Of a stretch of DNA of 64,000 nucleotides, positions 20,427-31,275 are shown piece after piece (the stretch's first letter is position 1; each line of letters begins with the position of its first letter). The notes below the pieces were generated by a model. It was not told where the DNA came from. It saw nothing but the letters and a program-made list of their open reading frames with translations, and did no database searches. A program made the position numbers and the translations under genes. This DNA comes from Pseudomonas sp. PDM18 (GTDB lineage: Bacteria > Pseudomonadota > Gammaproteobacteria > Pseudomonadales > Pseudomonadaceae): assembly GCF_014852585.1 (NCBI RefSeq), contig NZ_JACVBX010000001.1, positions 558,001-622,000 on the forward strand. The letters run 5' to 3'.

Positions 20427-21836
20427 ATGATGCTCGATGCCCTGCGTCTGGAGGTGCCGGACATCCTCGAAGAAGACGCCGAGGCAATGAGCAACCTGGC
20501 GGCCAGGCTCCAGGAATCGCGGCAGCAGCCCCTGCAGGAAGGTTTGCAGAGGGCCCTGGGCACGCTGTTCCGCCTCAACCGATGCGCGCTGACCTTACTG
20601 GAAAGACAACGCGCCCTGCAAAGCCTCAGCGAAGAATACCGGCATTACGAACGACTCATCCGCCAGGAAAAGACGCCGCCGGCACTCTTCATGCACTTCT
20701 GCAGCGAACTGGCCGCCGGCTTCAAGCGCCTGCTGCTGCAGATCCTCAATGGACACAAGCCGTCGCGCCCACACATGGCATGGTGCCTGTACATGGCGCA
20801 ACACTTTCTCGCCCAGGCCCTGCTGCGCCATTACCAGCAATACCAGCAGCCACCGGGCAGCCTTTGGCGCGACAGCCACCTGCTGTACTGGATCGGCGAG
20901 CATCAGGACTGCCTGGACGAGCCCGTGGCCGCAGCCTTCGATCCGGTACCAGCCGGCACTCTGCGTGGGCTCTATCAGCAAATCCTCCTGCTGGCCCTGA
21001 GCAACCCCTTCCATCTGACCGAGGGCGAGGCGCCGCAACTCTTCAGCGCACTGGCGCCACTGGCCGCACTAGGCCGACTGCTGGCCTGGGACGATGAGGA
21101 ACAGGAGGGCTTCGTGGTCGACCTGGGCTCGGACCAGCCCTGTCTCGCCGTCGAACAGGTCGCCAACGCACCGGCCGAACAACTGCGTCGCCTGGAACTA
21201 GGCGCGCTGCTAATCGCCCTGCACGACCCGGCGCCATTGCGCCATCTGGACGAGGGCGTGCTGCTCGAGCGCGTTCGCCACCATTGGCTCGGACACCAGA
21301 CGCGCCGTCATGAACGTGCCGAACAGAAGGGTACCTGCCGCGTCGTCGTCGGCCTTCCGGCTATCCAGCAGCACCTGCTGGACAGTGCGGCCAACCGCTG
21401 CCGGGAAGCGACACTGATGGACGCCAGCGCGGGCGGCGCACGCATCCTCTGCACCGGCCAGCAGGCCGGGCAACTACCGGTCGGCCAGTTGCTGCTGATA
21501 CCCGGTAACGCAGGCACGCCAACCCTCGCCGTGGTGCGCTGGCGACACCTCAACAACGAAGGGCTGCACCTCGGCCTGCGCTACCTGAAGGGGCTTCCCC
21601 GCCCTGTCTGGTTGCGCCGCGCACCTGACGCACAGCGTCACCCCGGCGTCCTGCAGAGTACGCCGGAACCGGGCAATGGCTGGTATCACGGACTTTGGGT
21701 AGCCCAGGGACAGTTCGTCGAAGGCGAGAACCTGTGGCTGCAACTGGCCAGCTTCGACAACCAGACCATCCTGCCGCTGCCCATCGCCAACCTCAGCACG
21801 CCATTGGTAGCTCGCCATCCACTGCGCCTGGCCTGA
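20427..21836 (+). CDS. Hypothetical protein with C-terminal PilZ-like domain
   Basis: A 469-residue protein with no signal or membrane segment. The N-terminal 290 residues are helical and unrecognised. The C-terminal part carries the two landmarks of a PilZ c-di-GMP receptor: an arginine cluster RRHERAEQ (about residues 293-300) and DASAGG (332-337). This is a weak but suggestive match; whether it binds c-di-GMP is not shown. Two ATG codons are adjacent at 20427/20430; the gene is divergent from the thioredoxin-like gene. Confidence 0.65.
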   Translation: MMLDALRLEVPDILEEDAEAMSNLAARLQESRQQPLQEGLQRALGTLFRLNRCALTLLERQRALQSLSEEYRHYERLIRQEKTPPALFMHFCSELAAGFKRLLLQILNGHKPSRPHMAWCLYMAQHFLAQALLRHYQQYQQPPGSLWRDSHLLYWIGEHQDCLDEPVAAAFDPVPAGTLRGLYQQILLLALSNPFHLTEGEAPQLFSALAPLAALGRLLAWDDEEQEGFVVDLGSDQPCLAVEQVANAPAEQLRRLELGALLIALHDPAPLRHLDEGVLLERVRHHWLGHQTRRHERAEQKGTCRVVVGLPAIQQHLLDSAANRCREATLMDASAGGARILCTGQQAGQLPVGQLLLIPGNAGTPTLAVVRWRHLNNEGLHLGLRYLKGLPRPVWLRRAPDAQRHPGVLQSTPEPGNGWYHGLWVAQGQFVEGENLWLQLASFDNQTILPLPIANLSTPLVARHPLRLA

Positions 21837-22021
21837 TTATCGAATTTGGGAGAGATGTCACAGGCAAGACCGGCAGTAAGCCCGGAATGCCTGAAAGCCT
21901 CCTCCCTATAATTCGAACGCTCGTCCCGACTCTCGGGACCACTCTCGCTCGCCGATCATTCAGCGGCCTTCAGAATGCGACTGGCGCCACGTACGCCAGC
22001 CTCCATCGATAGGACAGCCCG

Positions 22022-22417
22022 ATGCAGCCTACAGACCAGCTTGTCAGCAAGGTTCCCAGCCATATCGTCGCCAGCGCGCGGCCGGCCAATGCGGCCAATG
22101 GGGGACGACTGGCCGACTTCAATGTCGCGGTCTGGCTGCATTTGCCCGGGGTGGCGGAACTGCCGGTGACGCTGCTGCTCAGCTACCGAGATGGCGAGCG
22201 CAGCCGGGAAGTGGTGATCGATCACGGCACGGTCAACAAGCAGAGCCGCATTCTGCTGTCGGGCGTGGCGCGCCTGGCGTTTTCCCTGCGGATCGAGGAA
22301 GCGCAGATCAAACTGCGCGCGGCCATCCCCGTGTCGCGGGTGATCGCCGAGGAAGTCTTCGTGCAGGCGGTGGAACAGCAGGCCGGCGCAACGCGCCCAG
22401 TAGCCACCAGCCTGTGA
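22022..22417 (+). CDS. Hypothetical 131-residue protein
   Basis: A short cytoplasmic protein without a recognised domain. The central part alternates hydrophobic beta-like stretches (FNVAVWLHLPGVAELPVTLLLSYRDG) and the C-terminus is helical. It follows the PilZ-like gene by 185 bases, which contain a possible sigma-70 promoter (TATAAT at 21907-21912). It may share a job with its neighbour, but nothing in the sequence proves that. Confidence 0.7.
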   Translation: MQPTDQLVSKVPSHIVASARPANAANGGRLADFNVAVWLHLPGVAELPVTLLLSYRDGERSREVVIDHGTVNKQSRILLSGVARLAFSLRIEEAQIKLRAAIPVSRVIAEEVFVQAVEQQAGATRPVATSL

Positions 22418-22421
22418 AGAT

Positions 22422-22619
22422 TCAGCCCAGCTGACGCACCAGCGTGTCGTCTTCCGACGGCTTTACTGCGGCGGGTTCGGCAGCTTCCTGCGAGACGGAC
22501 GGCAGGAGCGATTCGGGCCAACTGCTGAAGTGCAGACCAGTAATTCTATTCAACCGCTCCAGGGCGCTCGTCAGATCGCGCTGGTGCAGATGTACTACGT
22601 TGCTCTGGTCTTTTTTCAT
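22422..22619 (-). CDS. Small hypothetical protein (65 residues)
   Basis: A 65-residue protein, MKKDQSNVVHLHQRDLTSAL at its start, with a helical N-terminus and a Ser/Ala/Glu-rich tail. No domain recognised. The ribosome site is weak (AAGG about 17 bases upstream), so the start is uncertain. It converges with the 131-residue gene, 4 bases apart. Confidence 0.5.
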   Translation of the reverse strand: MKKDQSNVVHLHQRDLTSALERLNRITGLHFSSWPESLLPSVSQEAAEPAAVKPSEDDTLVRQLG

Positions 22620-22776
22620 GGATTCACTGGCCTTGGAGGAACTTCTGAAGGACTCCTGTGTCCTGAATCCTTCATAGCCAGAACTGTGCCAATTCTGAAA
22701 TAGCCAGAAATGGCGCATTTCTGAAGTGGTACAAAGCCGCCAAAGCATCAGATTCGCCGCAAACTGACGTTTTGCG

Positions 22777-24006
22777 TCACTCGGAATGTGACGGCTTCAA
22801 CCATTTCGCCAAACTGCCACCGAACAGCTCCTGACGATCCGACTGGTAGCGCGCCAGCGTTTCCCGTAGTTCCGAGTACCAGGGCTCGTCCAACTCCGCC
22901 GGCAGCGCTTCCAGGCAAGGCAGCGGCCAGGGGCTGCGGTTGAGGAGGTGATGCAGGCTGTAGCTGCCCAGGTCGCGGCACAGCACCCAGGCAGCGGTTG
23001 CCGAGCCGGCACGGCAGACCAACTGCTCGCCCTCGAGGAAATCCAGCACCTCTTCCCACTCATCTTCGGGCAGCAGCCAGCCAGCACGATGCAGATGCAC
23101 CAGACGCGTCGGCAGGCCATGGCGCTGACGGTCGAAGAACACCCGCAGCACGCCGAGTATCACCAGCAAACGCGGCATTGCCCGACGACGCCAGAGACGG
23201 GTCGAGGACAGGTTGCAGACCAGTTCCGCGCCAAACAGCACGATCAGCCATGACAGGTAGATCCACAGCAGGAATAGCGGCACCGTGGCGAATGCGCCGT
23301 AGATCAGCTTGTAGCCGGGGAAGAAACTCACGTAGAAGCCGAACAGCGACTTGGCCGCTTCGAACAGGATGGCGGTGAAAACGCCGCCGGCCAGAGCATG
23401 CAGCACCGGAACCCGCGCGTTGGGCACCGCCGCGTAGATCAGCGTGAAGGCCGCCACGCTGGCCAGCAGCGGCATGAATTTCAGCAGCATCGCCGCTCCC
23501 GGCAGCGCGTGGGGGCCGGAGAGCAACGACAGTGAAGTGATATAGGTCGACACCGCGAACCCCGTACCCAGCAGCAGCGGACCCAGGCTTAGGATCGCCC
23601 AGTACAGCAGGAAGCGCGTCACGCCGCGGCGCGGCTGGCGCACGCGCCAGATAGCATTGAATGCCTTCTCGATGGTCACCAGCATGGTGAAGGCGGTGAC
23701 CGCCAGGAAAGCCACGCCCAGCCACGTCAGATGCCGCGCCTGCACGGTGAAGTTGCGCAGGTAGGCCTCGACCGCCTCGCCGGTGGACGGCACGAAGTTG
23801 CGGAACACGAACAACTGGATGCGCTCCCCCATGCCTTCGAAGGCCGGAACGGCCGAGAGCATGGCGAAGGTCACGGTCATCATCGGGACTACCGCGAACA
23901 GCGTGGTGTAGGTCAAGGCTGCGGCGCTATTGGGCGCTTTGTCGGCGAGGAAGCGCTGGACCAGATAGCGGCCGAATTCGACCAAGCCCTGCAAGCGTTC
24001 GTGCAT
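22777..24006 (-). CDS. yihY: YihY-family inner-membrane protein
   Basis: A 409-residue integral membrane protein of the YihY family, formerly and wrongly called ribonuclease BN. About six membrane helices lie in residues 35-285, including the signature [15 protein letters not shown] and the [23 protein letters not shown] stretch, followed by a cytoplasmic C-terminal domain with a winged-helix-like region. No nuclease motif is seen. The start at 24006 has AAAGGA upstream; the frame continues farther upstream without conservation. Divergent from arsC. Confidence 0.9.
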   Translation of the reverse strand: MHERLQGLVEFGRYLVQRFLADKAPNSAAALTYTTLFAVVPMMTVTFAMLSAVPAFEGMGERIQLFVFRNFVPSTGEAVEAYLRNFTVQARHLTWLGVAFLAVTAFTMLVTIEKAFNAIWRVRQPRRGVTRFLLYWAILSLGPLLLGTGFAVSTYITSLSLLSGPHALPGAAMLLKFMPLLASVAAFTLIYAAVPNARVPVLHALAGGVFTAILFEAAKSLFGFYVSFFPGYKLIYGAFATVPLFLLWIYLSWLIVLFGAELVCNLSSTRLWRRRAMPRLLVILGVLRVFFDRQRHGLPTRLVHLHRAGWLLPEDEWEEVLDFLEGEQLVCRAGSATAAWVLCRDLGSYSLHHLLNRSPWPLPCLEALPAELDEPWYSELRETLARYQSDRQELFGGSLAKWLKPSHSE

Positions 24007-24131
24007 GAAGTGTCCTTTGGCTGCACTGAAAAAACCGTCCTCGTAGATCGCGGCGAACGACAGCGGTTCAGTCCAGTCCGAGGAGGCGGTTAGAATAGCC
24101 GCCACTTCATCGGCCTTGCGAGTCCCGGCAC

Positions 24132-25078
<947 letters not shown>

Positions 25079-25528
25079 ATGGCCCGCAAGAACAAACCGC
25101 TGCCGCCCATGGAATGGCTCAAACCCCGGCTGGCCGCCAGCCGCGCGGTGGCCCTCGGCAGCTTCATCGGGCTGATCCTGCTCATCGTCATCTGGGACGT
25201 GCTGTTTGCCGACGCCCACGGTGGCGCGCACTGGGTACCGTGGGCCTTCCTCGGCTTCAAGCTGCTGCCGCTGCTGGTGGTGGCGCCGGGGATCCTGATC
25301 GGCAGCGCGCGCGGCCACGCCTGGGCGTGCTACGTGATCAACCTGTACTTCATCCTCGGCGTACTCAACGCCTTCGATCCCAACCACGCCATCTTCGGCT
25401 GGGCGGAGATCATCCTCAGCGTATCGCTGTTCTGTTCGGCGCTGATGTATACGCGCTGGCGCTTCCAGTACGACCGCAAACTGGCCGGCGAGGACCAGGA
25501 ACCTCAGCAGGAAGCGACGAGCGCCTGA
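25079..25528 (+). CDS. DUF2069 membrane protein
   Basis: A 149-residue inner-membrane protein with three to four helices (for example ALGSFIGLILLIVIWDVLF and CYVINLYFILGVLNAF) that fits DUF2069, a family of small uncharacterised membrane proteins. Starts immediately after the wrbA stop, so arsC, wrbA and this gene form one operon. Confidence 0.85.
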   Translation: MARKNKPLPPMEWLKPRLAASRAVALGSFIGLILLIVIWDVLFADAHGGAHWVPWAFLGFKLLPLLVVAPGILIGSARGHAWACYVINLYFILGVLNAFDPNHAIFGWAEIILSVSLFCSALMYTRWRFQYDRKLAGEDQEPQQEATSA

Positions 25529-25558
25529 TCGGAAACCGCGAATTGGGGAAACCGGGGC

Positions 25559-26263
25559 TTACCAGCCCATGGTTTCCTTGAGGAAGGGAATGGTTAGCTT
25601 GCGCTGAGCCTGCAGTGAGGCCTTGTCCAGCTCGTCCAGCAGGTCGAAGAGGAACTGCATGCTGCGCGCACCGCGGGTGAGGATGAAGCGTCCCACTTCG
25701 TCGGTCAGGTGCAGGCCCCGGCGCGAAGCGCGCAGCTGAAGGGCGCGCAGCTTCTCGTCGTCGGTCAGCGGGTGCAGCTGGAAGATCAGCGAGAGGGTCA
25801 GGCGGGATTTCAGGTCCGGCAGCTTCACCCCCAGCTCGCGCGGCGACACCGAGGCCGACAGCAGCAACTTGCGACCGGAATCGCGCAGGCGGTTGAACAG
25901 GTGGAACAGCGCCTCTTCCCACTCGCGCTTGCCGGCCAGGGCGTCGAGATCATCCAGACACACCAGCTCGCGCTGTTCGAGGTTGTCGAAGATTTCCGGA
26001 CCGTAGGCCACCAGGTCGGCCATCGGCAGGTAGACCGACGGCTCACCCAGTTGTTCGGAACGAATGCAGGCGGCCTGCAGCAGGTGGCTGCGACCCACGC
26101 CTTCAGCGCCCCAGAGATAGATCAGGCTTTCCGTCCACCCCGCCTCGGGCTCGCACAGACGCTCGACATAGCCGAGCGCCGCGGCGTTGGCACCGGGGTA
26201 GTAGTTGGCGAACGTTGCGTCATCGCGCAGACGTACGCTGAGTGGGAGCTGCATAGGAGTCAT
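25559..26263 (-). CDS. hda: DnaA regulatory inactivator Hda
   Basis: AAA+ protein related to DnaA that, with the sliding clamp, promotes ATP hydrolysis on DnaA after initiation. The N-terminal clamp-binding motif is QLPLSV (residues 4-9). Walker A is degenerate (WGAEGVGRSHLLQA), Walker B is ELVCLDDLDAL, and sensor 2 is present. Length is 234 residues. The start at 26263 corresponds to the family start M-x-P-x-QLPLSV; a weak ribosome site precedes it. Convergent to the DUF2069 gene. Confidence 0.93.
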   Translation of the reverse strand: MTPMQLPLSVRLRDDATFANYYPGANAAALGYVERLCEPEAGWTESLIYLWGAEGVGRSHLLQAACIRSEQLGEPSVYLPMADLVAYGPEIFDNLEQRELVCLDDLDALAGKREWEEALFHLFNRLRDSGRKLLLSASVSPRELGVKLPDLKSRLTLSLIFQLHPLTDDEKLRALQLRASRRGLHLTDEVGRFILTRGARSMQFLFDLLDELDKASLQAQRKLTIPFLKETMGW

Positions 26264-26407
26264 GCCGGGCCGGCGTTTCTTCAATCGCTTGGGGTGGGCC
26301 TTGGTGACTGAAAGTTTATCCAAATCAGAAGGATAACGCAGCTACCATGTGCGACTCAGAGCCACCGGGGGCGGGAAGCGGGACTTTGCCCGCTTCCAGG
26401 GCGCTGA

Positions 26408-27448
26408 TCACCAGTGGAAGCGCAGGGTGTTCTGTGCCGGCACCGCCGCGTTCGGCACCGGTTGGCCATTGGCGTCGACTGCCGGTTGCGCCGGCTCGGC
26501 CGGGGCTTCCTGCAGGCGAGCCAGCGCCAGTTGCGCGCGCAGTTGCTCGGCGCTGGCAGTCACTCGGTAGACGAGCTTGTTACCCTGCACCTCCACCAGC
26601 TTGGCACCCATCGGCTCCAGCAGGCGGGAAACCTCGGCGTAACGGGCCAGGTCGGCGCCCTCGATCTGCAGGACCTGGGCCGAAGCCGAGCCTGCCGAAC
26701 CGACGAAACGCTGCGACAGACGCTGCGACACACCGAGCATCACCGCATCGGCCAGCGCGTCCGGGGTGTCGCCCTGGGCCTGGCCCTGTTCACGGCTGTC
26801 GCCCATCCACACGCGCCACGTGGCGGTCCACTTGCCGTCGGCTTCCTTGGCGTCCACCGCCAGCAGGGCATCGGCGCCGTAGCGCTCGGAGGCAGCTTTC
26901 AGCGCATCAGGCTGGGCGGCGTTGAGGTTCTCGGGGGTGCCGACCTGCTGTTCGCTAAGGTCGGCCATCGGCAGGCGCAGGGGCAGGCCGCGGCGCTGGG
27001 AAGCGCGGTTCAGCGGCGCGGAGGCTTCCTGGCTATCGCCGACCAGGCTGCTGCCGCTGGCGCTTTCATTCAGCCACCAGGCCAGCACGCTTGGGCGGCT
27101 GGCACCCCAGACCGGCAGGCCAGCCTGGCGCAGGGCGTTGTCGGTGGCGGTCGGATCGAAGTCCACCACCAGCGCCATGGGCGGGCCGTTCTCGAAGCCG
27201 TACTGGCTGATGAGCTGCTGCGGGTCCTTGAAGTAGCCGGCCAGCGCCGGGCTCTGTGCGGCGGAGGCGTTGCCGGTCAGGCGCAGCACCAGTGTCTGCA
27301 GGGCGCGGGTCAGGCCGGCATTGCGCTCGTCCGGCTGCTGGGAAGCGACCGGTTCGTGCACCTGGTACAGGTTGCCCAGCGTTTCAGCGAAGGACGGCAG
27401 GCTGAACAGCGACAGGCAGAGGATCAACAGGCGGGCGGTCAGGCGCAT
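26408..27448 (-). CDS. DUF2066 periplasmic protein
   Basis: A 346-residue exported protein with a signal peptide ([15 protein letters not shown]). Its body fits DUF2066: Leu/Ala-rich, with [19 protein letters not shown] near the N-terminus and an Ala/Pro-rich C-terminal tail. Function is unknown. The start at 27448 precedes the signal peptide; upstream in-frame sequence lacks conservation. It lies upstream of hda and divergent from purM, as in P. aeruginosa. Confidence 0.85.
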   Translation of the reverse strand: MRLTARLLILCLSLFSLPSFAETLGNLYQVHEPVASQQPDERNAGLTRALQTLVLRLTGNASAAQSPALAGYFKDPQQLISQYGFENGPPMALVVDFDPTATDNALRQAGLPVWGASRPSVLAWWLNESASGSSLVGDSQEASAPLNRASQRRGLPLRLPMADLSEQQVGTPENLNAAQPDALKAASERYGADALLAVDAKEADGKWTATWRVWMGDSREQGQAQGDTPDALADAVMLGVSQRLSQRFVGSAGSASAQVLQIEGADLARYAEVSRLLEPMGAKLVEVQGNKLVYRVTASAEQLRAQLALARLQEAPAEPAQPAVDANGQPVPNAAVPAQNTLRFHW

Positions 27449-27660
27449 GGCGGGCTCTCGCGGCAAAAACGAAGATGCCAGCGTGCAACGAGCTGGCAAG
27501 GAAGGCCTATACCTTAAACAGCCGTCCGGCCAGCGGCAACAGCGCGAGATGGCCGCTGCCGGGCAAGCCTGATAAAATCCCGCGCCTCCCGCGCAGGCCG
27601 GGAAGCGCGAACGGCGCACCCGGCGGCAAGACGAATCATCCCTTCTATAGGCCTGGATTT

Positions 27661-28722
27661 ATGAGCAACAAGCAACCCTCGTTGAGCTACAAGGACGCCG
27701 GTGTGGACATCGACGCCGGCGAAGCCCTGGTCGAACGCATCAAAGGCGTCGCCAAGCGCACCGCGCGTCCGGAAGTCATGGGCGGCCTGGGTGGCTTTGG
27801 CGCTCTGTGCGAAATCCCGGCCGGTTACAAGCAGCCCGTACTGGTCTCCGGTACCGACGGCGTCGGCACCAAGCTGCGCCTGGCGCTGAACCTGAACAAG
27901 CACGACAGCATCGGCCAGGACCTGGTCGCCATGTGCGTCAACGACTTGGTCGTGTGCGGCGCCGAGCCGCTGTTCTTCCTCGACTACTACGCCACCGGCA
28001 AGCTCAACGTCGACGTTGCCGCCACCGTGGTCACCGGTATCGGCGCCGGTTGCGAGCTGGCCGGTTGCTCCCTGGTCGGTGGTGAAACCGCCGAGATGCC
28101 GGGCATGTACGAAGGCGAAGACTACGACCTGGCCGGCTTCTGCGTCGGCGTGGTGGAGAAGTCCGAGATCATCGATGGCTCGAAAGTAGTCGCCGGCGAC
28201 GCCCTGATCGCCCTGCCCTCCTCCGGCCCGCACTCCAACGGCTACTCGCTGATCCGCAAGATCATCGAAGTCTCCGGCGCCGACATCGAAGCCACCCAGC
28301 TCAACGGCAAGCCCCTGGCCGACCTGCTGATGGCCCCGACCCGCATCTACGTGAAGCCGCTGCTGCAGCTGATCAAGCAGACCGGCGCGGTCAAGGCCAT
28401 GGCCCACATCACCGGCGGCGGCTTGCTGGACAACATCCCGCGCGTCCTGCCGGACAACGCCCAGGCCTTGGTTGACGTGGCCAGCTGGCAGCGCCCGGCG
28501 GTCTTCGACTGGCTACAGGAAAAAGGCAACGTCGACGAGACCGAGATGCACCGCGTGCTGAACTGCGGCGTAGGCATGGTCATCTGCGTTGCGCAGGATC
28601 AGGTCGAGGCTTCCCTGAAAGCCCTGCGTGACGCCGGCGAGCAGCCGTGGGTCATCGGCCGCATCGACGCTTGCGCCGCCGACGCCGAGCGCGTCGTCCT
28701 GAACAACCTGAAAGGCCACTGA
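27661..28722 (+). CDS. purM: Phosphoribosylformylglycinamidine cyclo-ligase PurM
   Basis: Purine biosynthesis enzyme closing the imidazole ring to give aminoimidazole ribotide. Family motifs are [35 protein letters not shown] and [13 protein letters not shown]. Length is 353 residues. Its TGA overlaps the purN ATG by one base, so the two enzymes are co-translated. Confidence 0.97.
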   Translation: MSNKQPSLSYKDAGVDIDAGEALVERIKGVAKRTARPEVMGGLGGFGALCEIPAGYKQPVLVSGTDGVGTKLRLALNLNKHDSIGQDLVAMCVNDLVVCGAEPLFFLDYYATGKLNVDVAATVVTGIGAGCELAGCSLVGGETAEMPGMYEGEDYDLAGFCVGVVEKSEIIDGSKVVAGDALIALPSSGPHSNGYSLIRKIIEVSGADIEATQLNGKPLADLLMAPTRIYVKPLLQLIKQTGAVKAMAHITGGGLLDNIPRVLPDNAQALVDVASWQRPAVFDWLQEKGNVDETEMHRVLNCGVGMVICVAQDQVEASLKALRDAGEQPWVIGRIDACAADAERVVLNNLKGH

Positions 28723-29372
28723 TGTCCACACCTTGCAATGTCGTAGTGCTGATTTCCGGCTCCGGCAGCAACCTGCAAGCCCTGATCGACAGCCTCGCCG
28801 GCGCTGACACGCCGGCGGTGATCCGCGCGGTGATCTCCAACCGCGCGGACGCCTACGGCCTGGAGCGTGCGCGCAAGGCCGGCATCGAGACTCGCTTCCT
28901 CGACCACAAGTCCTACGCCGACCGCGAAAGCTTCGACGCCGCGCTGATCCAGGCCATCGACGGCTTCGACGCCGACCTGGTGCTGCTCGCCGGCTTCATG
29001 CGCATCTTGAGCGCGGACTTCGTGCGCCACTACCAGGGTCGCCTGCTGAACATCCATCCGTCCCTGCTGCCCAAGTACAAGGGCCTGCATACCCACCAGC
29101 GCGCGCTGGTGGCTGGCGACGCCGAGCACGGCTGCAGTGTGCACTTCGTCACCGAGGAACTTGATGGCGGTCCTCTGGTCGTACAGGCGGCAATCCCGGT
29201 AGAGTCTGACGACACGCCGGAAACGCTGGCGCAGCGCGTTCACGTGCAGGAACATGTGATCTATCCGCTGGCCATGCGCTGGTTCGCCGAAGGCCGAGTG
29301 AGGCTGGGCGAACAAGGCGCCACGCTGGATGGGGAGCTTCTGCCCGCATCCGGCCATTCGTACCGAACCTAG
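28722..29372 (+). CDS. purN: Phosphoribosylglycinamide formyltransferase PurN
   Basis: Transfers the formyl group of 10-formyl-THF to glycinamide ribotide. The N-terminal VVLISGSGSNLQALID holds the phosphate-binding loop; the catalytic region is LAGFMRILSADFV, NIHPSLLPKYKGLHT with the essential Asn-His pair, and FVTEELDGGP. Length is 216 residues. Translationally coupled to purM. Confidence 0.97.
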   Translation: MSTPCNVVVLISGSGSNLQALIDSLAGADTPAVIRAVISNRADAYGLERARKAGIETRFLDHKSYADRESFDAALIQAIDGFDADLVLLAGFMRILSADFVRHYQGRLLNIHPSLLPKYKGLHTHQRALVAGDAEHGCSVHFVTEELDGGPLVVQAAIPVESDDTPETLAQRVHVQEHVIYPLAMRWFAEGRVRLGEQGATLDGELLPASGHSYRT

Positions 29373-29382
29373 GAGATTCGTG

Positions 29383-30099
29383 ATGCGTAGAGCCCTGCTG
29401 TTCCTGATGGCTGTACTGACCTTGCCGGCCCAGGCTTTCGACCTGAAGCCGTTCGAGGCCAGCTACACCGCCGACTGGAAACAGATGCCGATCAGCGGGA
29501 CCGCCTCCCGCAGCCTCAAGCAAGGCGACGGCGGCCGCTGGGAACTGGATTTCAAGGCGTCCATGCTGCTTGCCAGCCTCACCGAGATCAGCACGTTCAA
29601 GGTCGAGAACGACACCTACCTGCCGCTGACCTACCGCTGGGCCCGCGAAGGCCTGGGCAAGAACAAGCAGACCGAGCTCGATTTCGACTGGGCCGAGAAG
29701 CAGGTGCTGGGCAGCGACCGTGGCGACCAGGTGCGCCAGCCGCTGAACAAGGGCCAGCTGGACAAGTCCACCTACCAGCTTGCGCTGCAGCATGACGTGG
29801 CCGTCGGCAAGAAGGCCATGAGCTACCAGGTGATCGAGGGTACCGATACCGATACCTACGACTTCCGCGTACTCGGCGAAGAGAAGGTCCGCACCCAGGC
29901 CGGCCTGATCACCGCAATCAAGGTGGAGCGCGTGCGCGACCCCACCAAGAGCAACCGCAAGACCATCCTCTGGTTCGCCAAGGATTGGGACTTCCTCCTC
30001 GTGCGCCTGTACCAGCAGGAGTCCGACGGCAAGGAATACCAGATCATGCTCAAGGAAGGCACCGTGGGCGGCAAGGCCGTCCAGGGCGAGAAAGGCTGA
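29383..30099 (+). CDS. DUF3108 periplasmic protein
   Basis: A 238-residue exported protein with a signal peptide (LLFLMAVLTLPAQA) and a DUF3108 body: FEASYTADWKQMPISGTASRSL then repeated beta-strands, a predicted curved beta-barrel-like or beta-sandwich fold. Function unknown. It starts 10 bases after purN with AGGAG, and ends in a bidirectional terminator, so it is the last gene of a purM-purN operon. Confidence 0.87.
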   Translation: MRRALLFLMAVLTLPAQAFDLKPFEASYTADWKQMPISGTASRSLKQGDGGRWELDFKASMLLASLTEISTFKVENDTYLPLTYRWAREGLGKNKQTELDFDWAEKQVLGSDRGDQVRQPLNKGQLDKSTYQLALQHDVAVGKKAMSYQVIEGTDTDTYDFRVLGEEKVRTQAGLITAIKVERVRDPTKSNRKTILWFAKDWDFLLVRLYQQESDGKEYQIMLKEGTVGGKAVQGEKG

Positions 30100-30115
30100 T
30101 CCTTCAGCGCACAAG

Positions 30116-30144
30116 AAAAAGCCGGGCAGATGCCCGGCTTTTTT
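30116..30144. terminator. Bidirectional terminator
   Basis: The hairpin GCCGGGCA-GA-TGCCCGGC is flanked by AAAAA and TTTTTT, between the DUF3108 gene and the convergent DUF2167 gene. Confidence 0.9.
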
Positions 30145-30169
30145 GTGCCTCGAAACCCTGGTCGGTGAA

Positions 30170-31105
30170 TCAACCTTCGTTCGACGGCTTGCGCTTGAAG
30201 CGGCGAGCGATCCAGCCGATCGCCAGGGCCGGGATGATCCACAGCTTCTTCACCAGGACCAGCAGGGTCGCGAACAGACCGACCTTGGCGGCGACCTTGC
30301 CGGCGATCAGCGCACCCAGGCCATAGGCGGCGACCTTGTCGACGCTGGGGTTGAAGTCGACATAGCGGCTGCCCGGATTGAACTCGGTCATCGCCAGCAC
30401 CTTGCTGACGTTCTTCTCGATTTCCGGCAACTGCTCCATGCCCGCGACGAAGTTCAGCACCAGCACGCCTTTGCGGCCCAGCGCGCGGATGTTGTAGTTC
30501 AGCGTGTGTTCCTTGGCGTCGCCGAACTGCAGCTCCTTGGCCCAGTACAGCTTCTTCTCCGCGGCGTCATAGCGCGGCGGCGCGGCCCAGCCGATCAGTT
30601 GGATCGCCTCGAAGCCCTGCTGCTCGCGCTGCGGATTGGCTTCCTTGAGGTCGTCCTGCATGTCCTTGAGCATCTCGGCGTAGTCGATCTTCGCCGCATC
30701 CTCGTCGGAAACGTAGCCGCTCTCCTCGTACTGCACGGTCACCGCCCAGGACTCGGCAGCGAAGGGCGAGACTCCGGCCGGCATCAGCATGCCCAGCGGC
30801 GGTTCGGAACTAGGCGGGTTGCCCCAGGCTTCGAGGACGCGCTCGGCATCCTTGCTGTCGAGAAAGACGAAGTTGTCCGGGAGGTCGAAGGTCGCGAGGT
30901 TGTCGCCCACTACCACCTTGCCCTTCTGGAAGTGCAGGCTGGCGACGAAGGTCTCGGGCGACATTTCCTCGTCCGACTCAGCGGCAGACGCGGTGGCAGC
31001 CGCCGCGGGGGCTTCGCTCTGGTTGGAGGCGGCGGGTGCGGCGAATGCCGGCGTGGCGACGGCCTGCGCGAGCAAGGCAGCCAGGAAGAGGGCTTTGCCA
31101 TCCAT
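30170..31105 (-). CDS. DUF2167 membrane protein
   Basis: A 311-residue exported and membrane-anchored protein. It has a signal peptide (LFLAALLAQAVATPAFA), a DUF2167 domain (NLATFDLPDNFVFLDSKDAERVLEAWGN, about residues 65-92) and a C-terminal helix LFATLLVLVKKLWIIPALAIGWIA followed by a basic tail. The family has no assigned function. I chose 31105 because AGGAG lies nine bases upstream; in-frame ATGs at 31132 and farther up lack a ribosome site. Confidence 0.85.
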   Translation of the reverse strand: MDGKALFLAALLAQAVATPAFAAPAASNQSEAPAAAATASAAESDEEMSPETFVASLHFQKGKVVVGDNLATFDLPDNFVFLDSKDAERVLEAWGNPPSSEPPLGMLMPAGVSPFAAESWAVTVQYEESGYVSDEDAAKIDYAEMLKDMQDDLKEANPQREQQGFEAIQLIGWAAPPRYDAAEKKLYWAKELQFGDAKEHTLNYNIRALGRKGVLVLNFVAGMEQLPEIEKNVSKVLAMTEFNPGSRYVDFNPSVDKVAAYGLGALIAGKVAAKVGLFATLLVLVKKLWIIPALAIGWIARRFKRKPSNEG

Positions 31106-31230
31106 AGGGTGAATCTCCTGAATCGTATCCATGACATCGACGGCCAACTGCTGTGTCGCCGGCCTCGAATTGTCGCACTCCAATGTCGGACCTGTAACAG
31201 AAAATTTCCTTTCCACCTGCGCTGGCGCAC

Positions 31231-31256
31231 AAAAAAACCGGGCATCAGCCCGGTTT
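31231..31256 (-). terminator. Terminator after the glutathione peroxidase gene
   Basis: On the minus strand AAACCGGGC-TGAT-GCCCGGTTT is followed by TTTT; the stem is 9 bp and perfect. Confidence 0.82.
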
Positions 31257-31275
31257 CATCGAGCGCGGCAAACCG

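Noticed and set aside
22777..24006. Ribonuclease BN annotation for the YihY-family protein
   Set aside because: The protein is a polytopic membrane protein with no nuclease motif; the RNase BN name came from a mistaken assignment of E. coli yihY.
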